Below, one piece after another: positions 34,104 to 45,500 of a stretch of DNA of 64,000 nucleotides. Position 1 is the stretch's first letter. Each line of letters opens with the position of its first letter. The notes beneath the pieces are model-generated. The model saw nothing but the letters and a program-made list of their open reading frames with translations. It was not told the DNA's origin and did no database searches. The stretch is from Steinernema hermaphroditum (lineage: Eukaryota > Nematoda > Chromadorea > Rhabditida > Steinernematidae), in NCBI GenBank assembly GCA_030435675.1, contig CM059625.1, positions 15,190,001 through 15,254,000 of the forward strand. The letters run 5' to 3'. A program made the position numbers and the translations under genes.

Positions 34104-37100
34104 ATGAGCAGCCCGGAAGAAATGATGGAAAAGGTAACGTTGCTGTTGTTGTTGACGTTTTCGTAAATGCGTGTGGCCTGCAGCTCCGAGCGGACGTTGA
34201 GCGTCTCTCGGTGGAGAAGGCGCGTCTCGCCGACGACTTGGAAAAGGCAAATGACGCCAACGTTGAAGCTGCTCGCTATGGTCTGCAGATCGTCGACGAG
34301 AAGATCCAGCTGGAGCAGAAGCTGCGCGAACTGCAAGCCAGCTATGAGGCGGCGAAGATCGAGATCGAAGCCACCAAAGAGGTACTGCTGTTTTTTAAGA
34401 GTCAGATTCAGGAAGCCAACACCGCCCATAAATAACGAGTAATAGAAAGGAAGCAAGATTTGTTGTTAGACATATCTGAATTGTTCCGTTATAAATTATT
34501 CCAGATAGACTATTTGTTGTAAATTAGAAATGAGTTTTAGGAAGAGGAAATGAATTCAGCTGCCTTCAATAGACTCTTCGGATTTCAGACTTTCTGGAGA
34601 CTCTATTTTTTGCTCACTGAAAGGGACCAGATTTCGCAATGTAGCAGTTCTGACGTCCGATAGAATAAGAAAGCCTTTGAATAGTTGATGCTCACTTTTC
34701 CGCTTTTTCAAGCTTCAAGACAAGCTTCTACTGGTTATGTGACTAAGGATCCCTTTTCAGTCCCTCAAAACGATGCGCTCACAACATCGTGAAGCGGCCA
34801 GGACCGAAGCCGAAACCGAGGATAAACTGTTGGAGGAGAGTGCCAGCCGTGAAGCTGACTATCTCCACAAAATTTCCACCCTCGAAGCAGAGCTTCGATC
34901 GACGTCGCAGGAGCTGCAGCGAACAAAAGCGGACCTCGACCGTTGCATGGAAGAGCTGAAAAATCACAAGGAAAGCTTCGAAAGCTTGGATGAGCACAAA
35001 AAGAATATGCAGAAGGAGATCAAGGATCTCAAGTCTCGGGAGCAGCGTCTGATCAACGAGTACTCCGAGCTAGAAGAAGAAAATGTTAATCTTCAGACAC
35101 AGGTATGAGCGTAACTGTTTTGTGCAGTCGATAAAATCGCTATTCAGGTGTCCGGACTGAGAAATCGTCAAGTGGAGTTTGAAGCGATGAAGATGGAAGT
35201 GAAGCGTCTTGTTGAAGAAACCGAGCTTCTCCAGGCTAACATGGACGACGCAAACGCTCTGAACTCCACCGTTTCGAAACAACTCGAGGAAGCGCTTCAG
35301 TTGTATCAACAGGAAAGAGAGCATCGTTTGGCCCTTAAAAAAGAACTGGACCAGGCGAGAAATGCCGAACACATGAACCAGCTGAACAACATGCTGGCCG
35401 ATATGACCATGGGTGGCGGAAACAGCGAGGCCGATTCGCAGGCTCTGAAAACGTTGGAGTCCTCTTTCCACGGTGGAGCATCGCAAGACTCCTTCCCAGC
35501 GCCCCTTCCAGGAGCTGGTGGAGATCTTTTCTCAGAAATCCATGGAGACATGAGCAATAAAGTCAACGAACTGGAGCGTGAGCGCGATGAACTGAGTCTG
35601 AAGTTGAAGGACGTCCAGCGAACGGCTGTTCAGGGCGTAAGTCCTCTCCTTCGTAAGCTCGAAGTTTCAGTTGGACCAGGTAAGAGATGGTCGTGGCCGA
35701 CTGAGGTAGTAGTTCCATCTGCTTTAGACACGGAGTTTGGTCAGCTGAAGGAGCTGCTCAATAGTGGCCTCACCAAAATCGATGATCTGCTTCAAGGAAC
35801 AGCCCCTAACAGAGCGAATGAAAAGCTCATCGAACAGATCAGGGGAGATCTTCACACTGCTGTTATGATCGCAGCTGAGAAAAATGCCAAATTGGCATCG
35901 GCTCAGGTAAACACGTTGTCGCTTAGCTAGCTGTCCACCGAGAAAGCATGTCTCAGTCAGTGCCCCTGCACGTTTATAGGTCGTACAAGATCTAAGCAAT
36001 ATTTAGACAGTTCATTGAGCGCATGTTCTTGTCTAAGCTCACTGGAATATGATGTCTTCGGACGTCATAATCCCATCTAAAACATCACTTAATGTCCTTT
36101 ACCCCAACATCCCTTTGACTCACTGACTGTCCATGCCACTAACTACCTCCGCTTATGCAACACCTACTATTCACGCTTTGAGGATGATTTACAGGACGTT
36201 CTGCTGACGCTGAGTGATTCAGTCAACCAATTCTATCACCAACTCGTCGGCAATCAGTCTCTCGATTCCGACAGGAGCGTCGCAGAGATTATGTCGCGCT
36301 TGAAGTCCTATGCCAAGTGTAACGTCGATCCCGAAGCCGCCAATCTGTCAACGAGTGCATCGTCTTCGCAGCTTGGAGCCAATGGGGAAGAAACCACCGA
36401 AAGCGGCACGGATGCTGAGCGTGACACCCGCTCTCCCCGCCTTCCTCTGAATCTCTCGCGAGCAGTTCTGTCGGAACGATTCCGCAACGAACTTTCAAGC
36501 CGCTTGTCCGGAGACGTCAACTTCGACTCCTTGTTCACCGACAGTGATCTGCGCGAGCGCGTAGTCTTTGGTATTAAATTGACTTATATGGAATATAGCA
36601 AACATATCGCTTTTAGAAGAAGATGACGTCTTCAAGGTGGCCGATTCACTTTCCGATCTGCTTCGCATAGTTAAGCGAACGGCTGAAATCGCGGTCAATT
36701 CCAAAATGCACATGGATGATGCGGAGCAGCAGGAGCTCTACGTTCAGAACATGAAGCTCAGATCTCAGTTAGGAACAAAGCGGTAAGTCAAGTCACATTA
36801 AAACATATGAGGTTCACGGTCGGCTTTGAAATCCAGTCCTCATTCAGTGTGGAGCTATTAGCTTAAATGTCTTAGGGGAGTAGGAACAATATATGGTTCA
36901 TTGCCTAATTATGATCTTTCTCCGCTTTAGTGACCAAATCGCAACTCTGCGAACAGTTCTCAAATCCAACAAGATCACCGCGGAAAGCGCGCTTGCGTCT
37001 CTCCGTGATAAGTACGAAACGGAAAAAGCCATGTCTCACGACATCACCGACCGTTTGCGCAAGGAGTTGAAGGCGTTCAAGGAGGACGCGGCAACGTTCG

Positions 37101-37452
37101 CTTCCCACAGAGCGATGTTTACCGCTCGTTGCGAAGAACTCCAAGCTCAGGTATGTAATCTGTTTCAAGAGAGGTGTTGATTATTAGCACATTCCAGGTA
37201 GAAGAGTACCACGCTCGCGAGAAGTCCGCCGAAGAAGAGAAGAAAACTTTGAACTCATTGCTGCGCATGGCGATTGCACAGAAGCTGACGCTCACGCAGC
37301 GGCTCGAGGATCTGGAAGTGGATCGCGAGCGGCAGACGTTCAAACGCGGGGGCCACAAGGCTTCGGGCCGAGGTGGCGACAACAATCTGAAGGCAGTTCG
37401 ATATCCGGGTTCTTCTGGCAATGCGCAGCGTTCGCTCAAGAGAGACTATTAA
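34104..37452 (+). CDS. bicd-1: Bicaudal-D, dynein-dynactin cargo adaptor
   Basis: Coiled-coil adaptor that links dynein-dynactin to cargo; in flies and mammals the C-terminal segment binds Rab6 or Egalitarian. Exons: 34104-34133, 34184-34381, 34761-35102, 35148-35679, 35728-35906, 36195-36570, 36617-36782, 36931-37150 and 37198-37452, totalling 2298 bases and 765 residues, the usual family length. The start [10 protein letters not shown] is the only ATG in phase. The N-terminal coil carries [18 protein letters not shown] (the region with the dynein light-intermediate-chain CC1 box in BICD proteins) and [18 protein letters not shown]. The C-terminal coil has [34 protein letters not shown] and [19 protein letters not shown], the most conserved part. 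The middle is serine-rich and probably flexible. The 48-base segment 35680-35727 has GT..AG ends yet is open and in frame, so it could be retained. After the conserved coil is a short basic tail rich in Gly and Arg. Confidence 0.95.
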
Positions 37453-38205
37453 CTGTGATATTAGTAGAGGTGAGAGATGTCGCATCGAAACGATGATCTT
37501 GAGAGTTCTATGGGAAATATTGAACAAGTGAATCATTCGTCAATTTCAGGTATATGGACGGCTCATTTCTGTTTTGCGGGTGTGTTACATCGATTCCTAT
37601 CAACGCTTCCTCTCCACTTCCTCTCTTCCAGTCGACGTAACAACATGACGTGCCTTAGAGGGCCTTTCCGAGCAGCTCCGTACTTGTAGCCGTAAAGCGT
37701 CAATTCAGTTTTGTTCCCCTCCAATCGTCTTCCTTCTCCGATCTTTTCGTGTTTGCAGCAACTCGCCGATTTCGCCTCTGTCACTTAACACTTTTGGGCT
37801 GCTAGAGCGACTTCGTTGCCTTCTTTCCGCTATTTATTGTGATCATCGTCTTCATCCCTCCTTTCCTCTCTGTCACTCCACTCTCTTGCAGCGTTCTGCG
37901 CGATCCCGTTTTATGTCAATTGAGAATAAAGATATTTATTAGACTCGTGTCGACTTATCTACGTCTAGATAGTCTGTTCAAGTACAAACGAATTCAAAAC
38001 GGATGGCTACAATGGCTGGTTAGTTGCGATGAGCCATGTTAATTCTGTTGTGAACTTGAGTCAACATCACAAGCTACACAGCGCACAAACATCAAAAGTT
38101 AGTTATTGGCCAGCGAGAATATCGATATTTATAAACTGGAAACATGAGATTTGAGAATTGGGATCGTATCAACTGATTAACAGAAGCATCCGGTCGCAGA
38201 AAGCA
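37453..38205. other. bicd-1 3' UTR and intergenic DNA
   Basis: Pyrimidine-rich, with AATAAA at 37924-37929 as a possible polyadenylation signal for bicd-1. No coding frame is supported. Confidence 0.45.
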
Positions 38206-39063
38206 TTACGCCACTAACGCAAATCTCACCCAAAACATGTCTTCTGTCCACAACAGCTCACTGCAGCCGCTTTCATGCCGAAGTCGGGTTATACCGCTCA
38301 TGTACAGATCACGCAACTCCTTCGTTTTCTTTCCTTTTCTTTCATTAGATGGCAAATAGAAGTTGACCTGCCTCATGAATCCTTTTTTTGATATGATCCA
38401 GAACTTGATGAGTCGTTCCAGAAAGTCGATAGACAGATTGGTGAGGTTGCTGTTATGGCACATAGCTACATCTGAAACGCGACCATCATGAACGATGCAA
38501 CTGTAGAGATCGTCTTCCAAGTCTTCTACTCCGGCTTCGATCGAATTAGAGCATACAAGCAAACTCTTCAGGCAGTTAGTCCGTATAATGCGTCTTAGGA
38601 ATCTGGGAAAAGCAGAATCTGCGCTGAACTTGCACTGGTATACTTCAAGCTCTCGTACATAGTGAGGCCAAAAATTCTTGACGCCGCTGTCGAAATAAAA
38701 AGCCTGACGGATTTCCATTTTGTCGATATGCTTCAAGCTGGCTAGTGCTTGAAATGCCTCCTTTGCCACCGGATGTCTTGGAGATGACCATGGATCGATA
38801 CTAAGATACAGGCATCGAGGATATTTAACGTTTTTGAGTTCTGCCATTGATAAACGAGTCGAACCTTCGACAACATCGTAGCCTGGGCGCTGTGGAATTG
38901 ACTTGTCTACTTGAATAAAAATACTGAATTCCTTCATACTTTCAAAAACTTCGTGGGCAGCGGCTTTCCATAGGTGAGCGCTTATAAAGCGGACTACTGA
39001 CAGGGTCTTCTTAGATAGAATAGTTAGCACACTTTCGCAGAAAGTAATCGGAACTGTGTCCAT
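38206..39063 (-). CDS. nematode F-box-like protein, intronless
   Basis: Single exon of 285 residues from MDTVPITFCESVLTILSKK; an in-frame ATG six codons earlier exists, but the MDTVP start matches the nematode family. This opening resembles the degenerate F-box of the large nematode F-box-like families, whose members are thought to recruit substrates to SCF ubiquitin ligases. The rest (KHIDKMEIRQAFYF, RELEVYQCKFS, NLTNLSIDFLERLIKFW) looks like irregular leucine-rich repeat strands. The lack of introns, unlike its neighbours, suggests a retrocopy or a fast-duplicating family. Substrates are unknown. Assignment rests on the N-terminal pattern and repeat-like body. Confidence 0.6.
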   Translation of the reverse strand: MDTVPITFCESVLTILSKKTLSVVRFISAHLWKAAAHEVFESMKEFSIFIQVDKSIPQRPGYDVVEGSTRLSMAELKNVKYPRCLYLSIDPWSSPRHPVAKEAFQALASLKHIDKMEIRQAFYFDSGVKNFWPHYVRELEVYQCKFSADSAFPRFLRRIIRTNCLKSLLVCSNSIEAGVEDLEDDLYSCIVHDGRVSDVAMCHNSNLTNLSIDFLERLIKFWIISKKGFMRQVNFYLPSNERKGKKTKELRDLYMSGITRLRHESGCSELLWTEDMFWVRFALVA

Positions 39064-39691
39064 TTCGGAATGACTAACCAAGATTTAGTGCAAGCATATG
39101 AAGGAGTTACGATGTGCGAGATTGGCACATTGCGAGACGTCCTCACGTCCGTTGTCAAAGCGATTTCGTTCAATGTTGGATAATCACTGCAGGACCAAGA
39201 ACCTGAACCGTCACTTCTTTCGTCATCGCAGTTCGTGTTCTTCGCGACTTCATGCATCCACTTTACTTTGTGCCTCTAAATTACCGCTTATGCGTCCATG
39301 CGAGGCGCCATTTGTGCTGCAAAATTAGTGTCAACGTCGTGTAAAGTTGCTAATCAACTGCAAGCCATAGACTTTCCTCTCCCCCTTTTGTGCTAATCTT
39401 ATTGACTGGCGTGTTCGTATGACCCATTGCCGCGTCACACGCGTCTTCCTTCAGTACAGGTTGACTATTTAGATGTCTGCCTGTTCTACGTCCAAGGATA
39501 TGCTCTGCAATCCTATAGTGGATGAAGGTGACCAGCATAGAATTCCTGAACATCTGGCACTTTTCGCAATTACCGCGACAAGCGATCGCGTGCTTTCATT
39601 TCTCCGGGGTTTGCCGCTTTTCAGCAGAATTTGAATCGTGCATCGATTCTGGGCTAAACGTCTACGCACTATAAGTGTCTACAAGACGTAG
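39064..39691. other. intergenic up to the mariner insertion
   Basis: Short overlapping frames on both strands (39024-39669) have no recognisable content. Confidence 0.45.
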
Positions 39692-39693
39692 TA

Positions 39694-39720
39694 TTGGGTT
39701 GGTAAGTTGAAAATGCACCA
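39694..39720 (+). repeat. left terminal inverted repeat of mariner
   Basis: Begins TTGGGTTGGTAAGTTGAAAA and matches the reverse complement of 40931-40957 at all 27 positions. Confidence 0.97.
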
Positions 39721-39867
39721 TTTTTGATTCGCGTCTATTCTCGTACTGTCTGGTCTGTTTGCAAAGCCAGTGGGCGGGTCGTGTTCGCCACTCATGCGCG
39801 CGCACCAGACGTGTGCTGTCGTTTCCCCTTCTTGGATCACATATAATTTTTTCATTGTTACTTTCAG

Positions 39868-40890
39868 ATGGCGAAAAAATCGACTCCTATGCATCTTAGA
39901 CACGTGATTTTGTATGAATACCACAGAGGGACTCATGCAGCCCAGGCAGCGAAGGACATCAACAGCGTATATGGGGAGGGTGCAACTTCAAGATGGACAT
40001 GTGCTCGATGGTTTCTGAAATTTGAAAACGGTGACGAATCGCTTGAAGATGAAACTGGTCGAGGATCGGAACCCCAGTTGAATGATGCACATCTTATGCA
40101 ACTCCTCAAACGAGACAATCGGCAGTCGGCCCGCGAATTGGCAGAGCAGTTGCACGTCAGCCACGTGACAGTTCTTAATCATTTGACAGGAATGGGTTAC
40201 AAGTCGAAACTTGGAGCTTGGATTCCTCACGATATAACGGACACCCAGAAAGGTCAGCGAATGTCAATCGCGTCTTCTCTGCTTTCAAGATTTAACAGAA
40301 AATCGTTTTTGCGCAGCCTGATTACAGGAGATGAAAAGTGGGTGCTGACCGTCAACTTCCGGAGGAAGCGTCAGTGGGTGGCACCCGGACAGAAGCCCAA
40401 ACCTGAACCGAAGCCGGAACTCCATCAAAAAAAGTTAATGATTTGCGTATGGTGGGATATGTTCGGTATCGTCTACTGGGAAGTGCTGGATAGAGGCGTC
40501 ACTCTCACAGCTTCCGTTTACGCCGAACAGCTGGAGAAGGTGGCAACTGCTCTACGGTTCAAGAGGCCAAACATGAAAAAGGTTATTCTCCTCCACGACA
40601 ACGCTAGGCCGCATGTTACAAAGCTCACCTGCAACAAATTGAACGATTTAGGCTGGGAAGTTCTGGCACACCCAGCTTACAGCCCGGACCTCGCCCCATC
40701 TGACTACCATTTATTCCGGACGATGAGCAACAATATCGCAGGGAAGCACTTCAATTCCAACAAACAGGTCAAAAAGTGGATCCAGGACTTTTTTGACTCC
40801 AAACCTGCTACTTTCTACGAACGCGGAATCCGGCTTTTGCCCGTGAAGTGGGCTGAAGTTGTGCAAGCTAATGGTGATTATGTTGAGTGA
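39868..40890 (+). CDS. mariner transposase, intact, 340 residues
   Basis: DDD34D transposase that cuts and pastes the element it lies in. The N-terminal half holds two helix-turn-helix units, the second being ARELAEQLHVSHVTVLNHL, followed by the linker WIPHDIT (WVPHEL in other mariners). The catalytic aspartates are in TGDEKWV, LHDNARPH and YSPDLAPSDYHLF; exactly 34 residues separate the second and third, the mariner signature. Length 340 equals that of active family members, with no stop or frameshift. Overall pattern is closest to the cecropia/Hsmar1-like mariners as far as I can judge by eye. It lies 174 bases inside the left repeat. Its integrity suggests recent insertion. Confidence 0.97.
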   Translation: MAKKSTPMHLRHVILYEYHRGTHAAQAAKDINSVYGEGATSRWTCARWFLKFENGDESLEDETGRGSEPQLNDAHLMQLLKRDNRQSARELAEQLHVSHVTVLNHLTGMGYKSKLGAWIPHDITDTQKGQRMSIASSLLSRFNRKSFLRSLITGDEKWVLTVNFRRKRQWVAPGQKPKPEPKPELHQKKLMICVWWDMFGIVYWEVLDRGVTLTASVYAEQLEKVATALRFKRPNMKKVILLHDNARPHVTKLTCNKLNDLGWEVLAHPAYSPDLAPSDYHLFRTMSNNIAGKHFNSNKQVKKWIQDFFDSKPATFYERGIRLLPVKWAEVVQANGDYVE

Positions 40891-40930
40891 TATAGTTGTC
40901 TTCATAGGGATAAAAGTTGCATTTTTAAAT

Positions 40931-40957
40931 TGGTGCATTTTCAACTTACCAACCCAA
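40931..40957 (-). repeat. right terminal inverted repeat of mariner
   Basis: Exact inverted copy of 39694-39720, followed by the TA duplication. Confidence 0.97.
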
Positions 40958-40959
40958 TA

Positions 40960-42527
40960 GTATCTGGAGCATCTTCTAGACGATGCGCACTGTCGTGAAA
41001 CACGATGACTTGACCTCTCATGGGTAGATTTTTTGCCACTTTATTGCGTGGTGCGGTGCAGCAGACCAGTGTGCTGATGTCAGTCGATCGCCTTGTTCGT
41101 ATCCAGCATTTCTCATGGTTCGATTCGAGTACACTCTCACAATTCCGCAGTAAAGAGATCATTTTCTCCTTGGGATGGAGGTTTTGCTTCGCCATGGGCT
41201 TCTCACACAACATAGTTACAGAAACATGATTTACCGTTTTTGTAGAGCAGTTCTTTCAAATAGCGTAATACGAGTGGCATCAGAAAAGATAGAAATCGTC
41301 GCAAAAGGATTTACAAAATCGACAAAACTTTCTCTTTAATCCAATAGAAAATGGTACATTGGTAGGTACAGAAATAGGCGCACCACGTGCGGGAAAAAAC
41401 TTTGATCGTTTCTAGGTGTATTTGTCTCACATGCTGCTGTGACGGTACTAGATGCGTTGTATGCCGAATTTTTTTGAGAATTTAGCTGTGCCACCTTGAG
41501 TTGTTTTTTGACCGCGATCGAGAACATCGTCAATGTGAAAACCCAGACCGATACCGGATCGCCGGATGCTACATCTCCGCCATGCTTAATTGTGACCTCC
41601 GTAGATTGTGGATCGAACTCTTCCTACTCATAAAAACATAATAGTTATCACTGTTCGGCATGCGATTGGCCGATATCCTGGATGCTGAGAGAAAAGCTCT
41701 TTGCTTGCTCTCATCTTAATCTGGAAAAGAGCGGCAAATCCGGCAAAAAGTTCTGAAAGCAACAGATATTCGAAAATCAGCGACTGACTTCTGTTTGAGT
41801 CGCCGCCTAAATTTCTTTTCAATTTTGGGTTTAAAAAAGGAGGACCAAGCTTCTGGCTCTGGACAAAGGTGACGTGTGTCATTGAACTTGCTTCACTACT
41901 TAATCTTGAATTAAATGATTAGCCTCCTGCTATGCATTGTTATGTCTAAGTCGGGGGAGTGCTATTAAGTATTCCATGAGGGCATCGCTGAAATTTGTGC
42001 TATTACTCATTCAACGAACATGTTTTTTATAAATAATTAACGCTGCTAAACTCGGGCATGGTCACTGCATAGATGAGATATTACTGATGATGATGCGAAC
42101 AGATTCGCGGCCTTTGTTATGTAGCCAACAAAGAACAGCTTCTCAATAGACTCGTTACTTTCAGTCATTCGATGAGTAATGCACGTAGAAATGAGCTTCA
42201 TTTCGTTGTTGAGCGTTCCCAGGTTTCATTTCGCTGTATTCGAAATGTATGTACATGTATTTTGTCAGTGAAAGAGGGGACCAAAATGTCTGCCCCTTAC
42301 AACTGAATCCCGAATCACCTGAACTAAGTGTTGTGACGCATAGCTAAGCCATTCCTAGTATTCCCCACTGAGGCTATATTGTAAACAATTAATATTGTCA
42401 GGTGGCCATGACGCATCAAACAGAATATTGCCGTTGATTGGATTTCATACGAGTTAATCTTATCTGTGCGAACCGTACGATAAAAAGTCATTTAATAAAC
42501 GTCATACATATGAAGATTAAATGGAAA
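40960..42527. other. intergenic, 3' flank of the neuropeptide receptor gene
   Basis: AT-rich, with only short unsupported frames. Confidence 0.45.
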
Positions 42528-45500
42528 TCACACGTGTTTAGCCTGCTGGCTCTGAGGGATGTATACCGTAAGCGAAAGGCGCGATGCTGCGTGTGAGGCT
42601 CTGGAGTGCTTGCTGAACGTGAGCTCGTAGTCACGATGACTGACCGTAACACAGGGAATCCAGCGGAAAGCGTAGCGGAATCCCAGTCGGAATCTAGAGA
42701 CAGGGACGTCAGACTATAATGTTGATAGCCATTGCTCACCTCTCATTCATGAAATAATATATAACCGGATTAATAACGCTCGAACTCATTCCGAGCCAAT
42801 AAATGTTGACAAACATGTATTGTCCACCCTTAACTCCGAGGAACTCGGCAAGGTACTTGTGGAGGATGAGGAAGTAGAGGTTGTACGGAAGCCAGACAAC
42901 GACAAACATCGTTACAACCAGTGCAAGCATGTTGGCAGCCTAAAGACACAATTCGTTATTACAATTGCTGAAACGATTTAAGTCTCGGGGGGTGAATATT
43001 ATTACGCTAATAAGGACTCCGAAAATAGATAATGCATGCGAGTGGGAAGCTTTATATTTGCATCGCAGCACTTGTGTAAACAACCAATTAAGAATAGAAG
43101 TAGCTTCCTCGCGAATGTAGACGACTATGTGACGTAGACAGGTTTATAAAGTCGAGAAAGACCAGAAATGGTACCGGGCCTTATACATGATCATTGTGGT
43201 CATTTCGCAGACCCATCCTTTCTCATTTTTTGTTTATGTCCCTTTGTTAAGAAATTTAAGTGATCTTCTAACTTTCCCTCCGAAAAAGATGTCTGCAAAA
43301 TTTTGGCCCCTATCCTACCACCAGCACTCACAATAGGTGACTCGGGTCTCACGCCACTTATCTACTCACATATATAATGTGCGAAAAGTAGTGCGAAAAG
43401 TAAGCCAGCTTTAGATCGGGCTCATTTGTGTTCCTGTAGAGTAATTCGTAGCAACGCAAAGAGGGTGCAAACGCTCCGGAAGAGTCATCTGTTACGTGCC
43501 GCATTATTTCAAAGAACGCATGTCTCTTAACGGGATATTGCAATAGTCCCCCGCGATGACTGCCTCAAGCTAATTCGCAATGAGTTGCAGCAGAACGAGC
43601 TCGACGGTCAACTCCCGCGCACAAACGTCAACACTCATCTTTCGCGCACTTTGCAAATTCACTCGGAGGACGACATGTAACCTCTTCGGTTTAATCACAT
43701 TTCCCCGTTGACACAAACCTTTCGTTTCGTTTTCACGCTTTCCTGGTTGCGTGTGTCGCCGATGGTGTCGTTTCGCCGCAGGACCAGCACCACTTTACCG
43801 TAGGTGAACGTGAGGATGATGAGGGGAATGACATATTGAATGATGACAAGGCCGTTGTTGTACCTAAACAAATGCAGTTGAAACTTAAAATCAACTTAAC
43901 AGATGCAGTGGTTAACCACCGTTCTGTAGGAGCACTTTGGCATAGGGATCAAGAGAGAAGGATGGCTCAGCCTACCTCAGTCTAGTCTAAGATTTACGGT
44001 GTCAATTGCGCTGGAAATTACACTTCCTTCTGGATCTTGACCTGCTTTTTTCTCGTTAACCATTGACAAGCACTTTAAAGCAGCAAATCCGGTTGCGGCT
44101 CAATAATATGAGCTAGTACTAGCGCCCTTAGAAGGCAGCTGGCCCAACATTTAGAAATTCAATTAAAAAACACCTGACACCCAGGATTGTCACGGACGAC
44201 ATCCTTGATATACAAATTAATAATTCAGAAATGTTCGGGTAAACAGTGGAGTAGGAAGAAAACTAGACATAACATCAAGTGCGAATAGTCATAGTTAAAG
44301 TGGGAGTTCAAGACAGAATATATGATTACCTAAGTGGTGGACCGAACATTTCGGTGATCTCCTGTACTTTTTTATTCAATCTCCCATCAGGCGTCAATTG
44401 CGATGAATTTACACATGCCATCCCAGTGGAGATTGTCCTCATTGTGCGTGAATGAATCGTTTGACAACTCATTCTATCAAATATGACACGTACCTAGCGG
44501 CATTTAACCTTTAACGAAATTAGAGCGTTCTTTAAAAGTGTGATATATTTGGAGTCAAGCTGACGCGGGAAGTGCTGGTGTCAATTAAAATCATATTTGA
44601 TACAAAACGTCCATGACGCCATCAGACATAATGACTAATTTGGCTGAATTATTCATCGCGACTTTATGGCCGATTATTTTGTGCTTAACGATTCATAACC
44701 CATCATGACTAATCGATGCGCCATTTCTAATGACTTCGTCGGGACGTGTTGTTCAACGCTTCCGGGCAGCCGCATCATAATTTGTTGACGGACACTTCAC
44801 GCCGCCTTCACGCCTAACACGTCTGCCCTATGTCAAAACTCACCATGCAAAGATCTTGCTATCAATTCCGTTTCCGTCGGGGAAATTGTCACCGAGACAC
44901 AGAGGCACTTCGACGACCTTTTCGCCGTCGAAGAAGTAGTTCGTCTCCAGTTTGGACGCAAGGAACGCGGGAACGCCGCAGAGGAAGGCCATGAGCCAAA
45001 TGGTCACGATGATGGTTACTGTAGCGCTTCGGCCTGGTCGACGACGGAGAGGATGGACGATGGCCATATATCTGAAATCGTTTTTGAATGGAAGAGGACA
45101 CAGACCAAATGCGTACCGGTCAAAGCTCATCACAATCATGGTGAACACACTGGCGCATATCGGTGTGATGCCCATGAGGTTGTTGATGGCGCAGTAGAAC
45201 GGACCGAAAACCCACACGTAGTAGAGGTTGTATGAGCCGGAAAAGCCTGTGTTCAGAATGGAAATCAGGATGTCCGCCACAGCGAGGTTCAGGAGGTAGT
45301 AGTTGGTAACGGTACGCATCCGTTCGTGGCGTAGAACAATCCTATAAATGATTTGTTATAAGGGTTTGACAGACCTTCTCTATTCAATGTCAGCCCACCC
45401 TCGCTCCTTCAACTAATATGTGCCTCTCTATTCGACAGATCAATGTGCCTTGACCCACGTAGCTATTCTTTGTTCCTTTTCAAAGGTCCTGAAAGTACAT

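Larger units (their letters stand above)
39694..40957 (+). mobile_element. mariner (Tc1/mariner superfamily) transposon, complete
   Basis: A 1264-base element bounded by perfect 27-base terminal inverted repeats and flanked by TA on both sides (39692-39693 and 40958-40959), the mariner target-site duplication. It carries one uninterrupted transposase gene. Length, repeats, target site and gene are all those of a full-length autonomous mariner. It sits in intergenic DNA between the F-box-like gene and the neuropeptide receptor. Confidence 0.98.
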
